Source of the DNA: Flavobacteriales bacterium UBA974
Lineage (GTDB): Bacteria > Bacteroidota > Bacteroidia > Flavobacteriales_D > Sanyastnellaceae
Direction of reading: 5' to 3'
Length of the DNA: 24,974 nt
Assembly: GCA_002292405.1 (NCBI GenBank)
Contig: DBBW01000020.1
Location: 1 to 24,974, forward strand
Positions 23,948 through 24,974 of this stretch are shown piece after piece (position 1 is the first letter of the stretch; each line of letters starts with the position of its first letter). Both the position numbers and the translations under genes were made by a program. Below the pieces are notes generated by a model, which made no database searches, was not told the DNA's origin, and saw nothing but the letters and a program-made list of their open reading frames with translations.

Positions 23948-24974
23948 TCAACGCCATTTGGCCTTAAAAAAGAAAGAATATATGAACACTGCGGGTATTT
24001 GGAACGGATATGTAATGGCGAGAAGGAGCCAGCTTAGTGTGGGAGTGGAAATTTGAAACCATGCGGCGACTTTTCTTGTAAAGATGATATCAATTGCTGC
24101 TCGTCCGAGCCATAAAAAACTAAAGGCTAAAATTGTGGACTTGAAATCTGCAATTAAAAAGCCTAGCGTTGTTAATTGTGTCAGCCCGATGAGGGCAATC
24201 CAATATGAAGTTCTCACAGCTTCCAGGTTTGTATAGTGCATCGCTTTTGCTCCCCAACGTGCTCTTTGCTTGATCCAGTTTTTTATACTGCCTGCGCTTC
24301 CTGCTTCTACACATGCTTGCATGTCATGAACCCAAAACACCTTTTTCCCTAAGCTCACAAGACTGTGTATCGCAAATACGTCATCTCCGGATGCAATCTT
24401 AGATTTTATTTGGTCTTCGTTGGGGTAGTCACTGACTTTAATTGCAAAATTAGCGGCACTTCCCATTGCGGCATTTCCATGTATAGCAGTTGAAGCTGCC
24501 CAACCCATCAGTGCAGTATAGTCAAGACATTCTACTCCACTGAAAATAGAGTTTGTGTGTGACGTGATTTTTACTGGGCCAATGAGTGCTGATCCTGACG
24601 TGAAGCTAGCAGCAGATGACATGCTCTTTATCCAGGTTGAAGGTACTTTAACATCTGCATCCGTAGTTATTGCCCATTTGGTCTTGCAGTGTTTTATTCC
24701 TGTTCGAATGGCTTCTTTTTTACCAACCCCGTAGTTATTTATGACTGTAAATTCAGAAGCGATTTGATTTGTTAAATCAGTACTGTGGTCGTCGACAATA
24801 ATTATTTCGAATGGTTTTGTTGTTTGGTCTTTTAAGGAAGAGAGAAGGGTAGGGAGCGAGTGTTCCTCGTTTTTACAAGCAATGATAACCGTAAGTGGCT
24901 CAAGTGAACTGTTGCTGACCTTGTTATTCAGATTAAAACCTCGACTCCACACCCCAACAACAATGGCGTGGATT
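23948..24974 (-). CDS. glycosyltransferase family 2, membrane-anchored (5' end off window)
   Basis: The frame is open to the window edge. A GTG at 24952 could start it, but the codons before it (IHAIVVG) look like the end of an N-terminal helix, so the true start is probably outside. The GT-A fold is clear: LTVIIACKNEE, IIVDDHSTD, the metal-binding TTDADVKVP, the acidic SGDDVF and the acceptor-side QRARWG. About three C-terminal hydrophobic segments follow, ending FFFKAKWR. The enzyme would add a sugar from a nucleotide-sugar donor to a lipid or glycan on the cytoplasmic face. Donor and acceptor cannot be read from sequence. It is the first gene of the surface-glycan run. Confidence 0.88.
   Translation of the reverse strand, partial: IHAIVVGVWSRGFNLNNKVSNSSLEPLTVIIACKNEEHSLPTLLSSLKDQTTKPFEIIIVDDHSTDLTNQIASEFTVINNYGVGKKEAIRTGIKHCKTKWAITTDADVKVPSTWIKSMSSAASFTSGSALIGPVKITSHTNSIFSGVECLDYTALMGWAASTAIHGNAAMGSAANFAIKVSDYPNEDQIKSKIASGDDVFAIHSLVSLGKKVFWVHDMQACVEAGSAGSIKNWIKQRARWGAKAMHYTNLEAVRTSYWIALIGLTQLTTLGFLIADFKSTILAFSFLWLGRAAIDIIFTRKVAAWFQISTPTLSWLLLAITYPFQIPAVFIYSFFFKAKWR

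Noticed and set aside
23202..24056. A 284-codon open frame on the + strand opposite the ABC permease and the glycosyltransferase end
   Set aside because: Its translation shows no family motifs, and the minus strand encodes intact conserved motifs (EAA loop, FFFKAKWR end) over the same bases. It is an antisense shadow.
1..24974. Search by eye for tRNA genes, CRISPR repeats, insertion-sequence ends and phage or toxin-antitoxin genes
   Set aside because: Gaps between genes are short (135 bases at most) and none showed a cloverleaf, spaced repeats, transposase fragments or paired small genes; nothing supported such a call.

Overview
This 25 kb window looks like chromosomal DNA of an aerobic, moderately AT-rich member of the Bacteroidota, probably a Flavobacteriales-type marine or environmental bacterium. 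The reasons are as follows. Several genes are preceded by the Bacteroidota -7 promoter box TAnnTTTG, and clear Shine-Dalgarno sequences are absent. The oxidase accessory genes run ctaB, coxIII, coxIII, coxIV, SCO, DUF420, and this is followed by tolC, adaptor and tsaB. A phosphopantetheinyl transferase is divergent from ahcY, and there are RemB/Wzi-like outer-membrane barrels. I saw no tRNA, rRNA, CRISPR array, insertion sequence or phage gene. No stretch longer than about 135 bases lacks a gene.

Layout: (1) Positions 100-5779 (+) hold a complete tripartite RND efflux operon: adaptor, pump and TolC-type channel, tightly packed and partly overlapping. (2) Positions 5869-7710 (-) hold an MsbA-like ABC exporter, divergent from rpmH (ribosomal protein L34, 7802-7972 +). 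The rpmH promoter is a good Bacteroidota match, and a perfect 32-bp palindrome follows the gene. (3) Positions 8058-8666 (-) hold a 4'-phosphopantetheinyl transferase, divergent from ahcY (8715-10034 +). (4) Positions 10051-13961 (-) read, in transcription order, TolC-type channel, periplasmic adaptor, tsaB and a Rieske-fold lipoprotein that appears to have lost its iron ligands. (5) Positions 14021-19255 (-) form the cytochrome oxidase accessory and assembly cluster: ctaB (haem O synthase), two different subunit III genes, subunit IV, a double-domain SCO protein, a DUF420 membrane protein and a small CxxC membrane protein. The catalytic subunits I and II are not in the window. (6) Positions 19295-24974 (-) form a cell-surface cluster: glycosyltransferase 2 (running off the window end), a DppC-like ABC permease, GDP-L-fucose synthase and two neighbouring outer-membrane barrel proteins of Wzi/RemB type.

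Most genes are ordinary housekeeping or envelope genes. The points most worth a second look are a SCO protein with an inactivated N-terminal SCO domain fused to an intact one; the Rieske-like lipoprotein that keeps only the presumed disulfide cysteines; the unequal pair of subunit III proteins, one with a histidine-rich loop; and a probably leaderless ahcY transcript. I did not find a convincing wholly new multi-gene system. The best candidate for unexplained biology is the oxidase assembly block formed by the pseudo-SCO fusion, DUF420 and the small CxxC protein.
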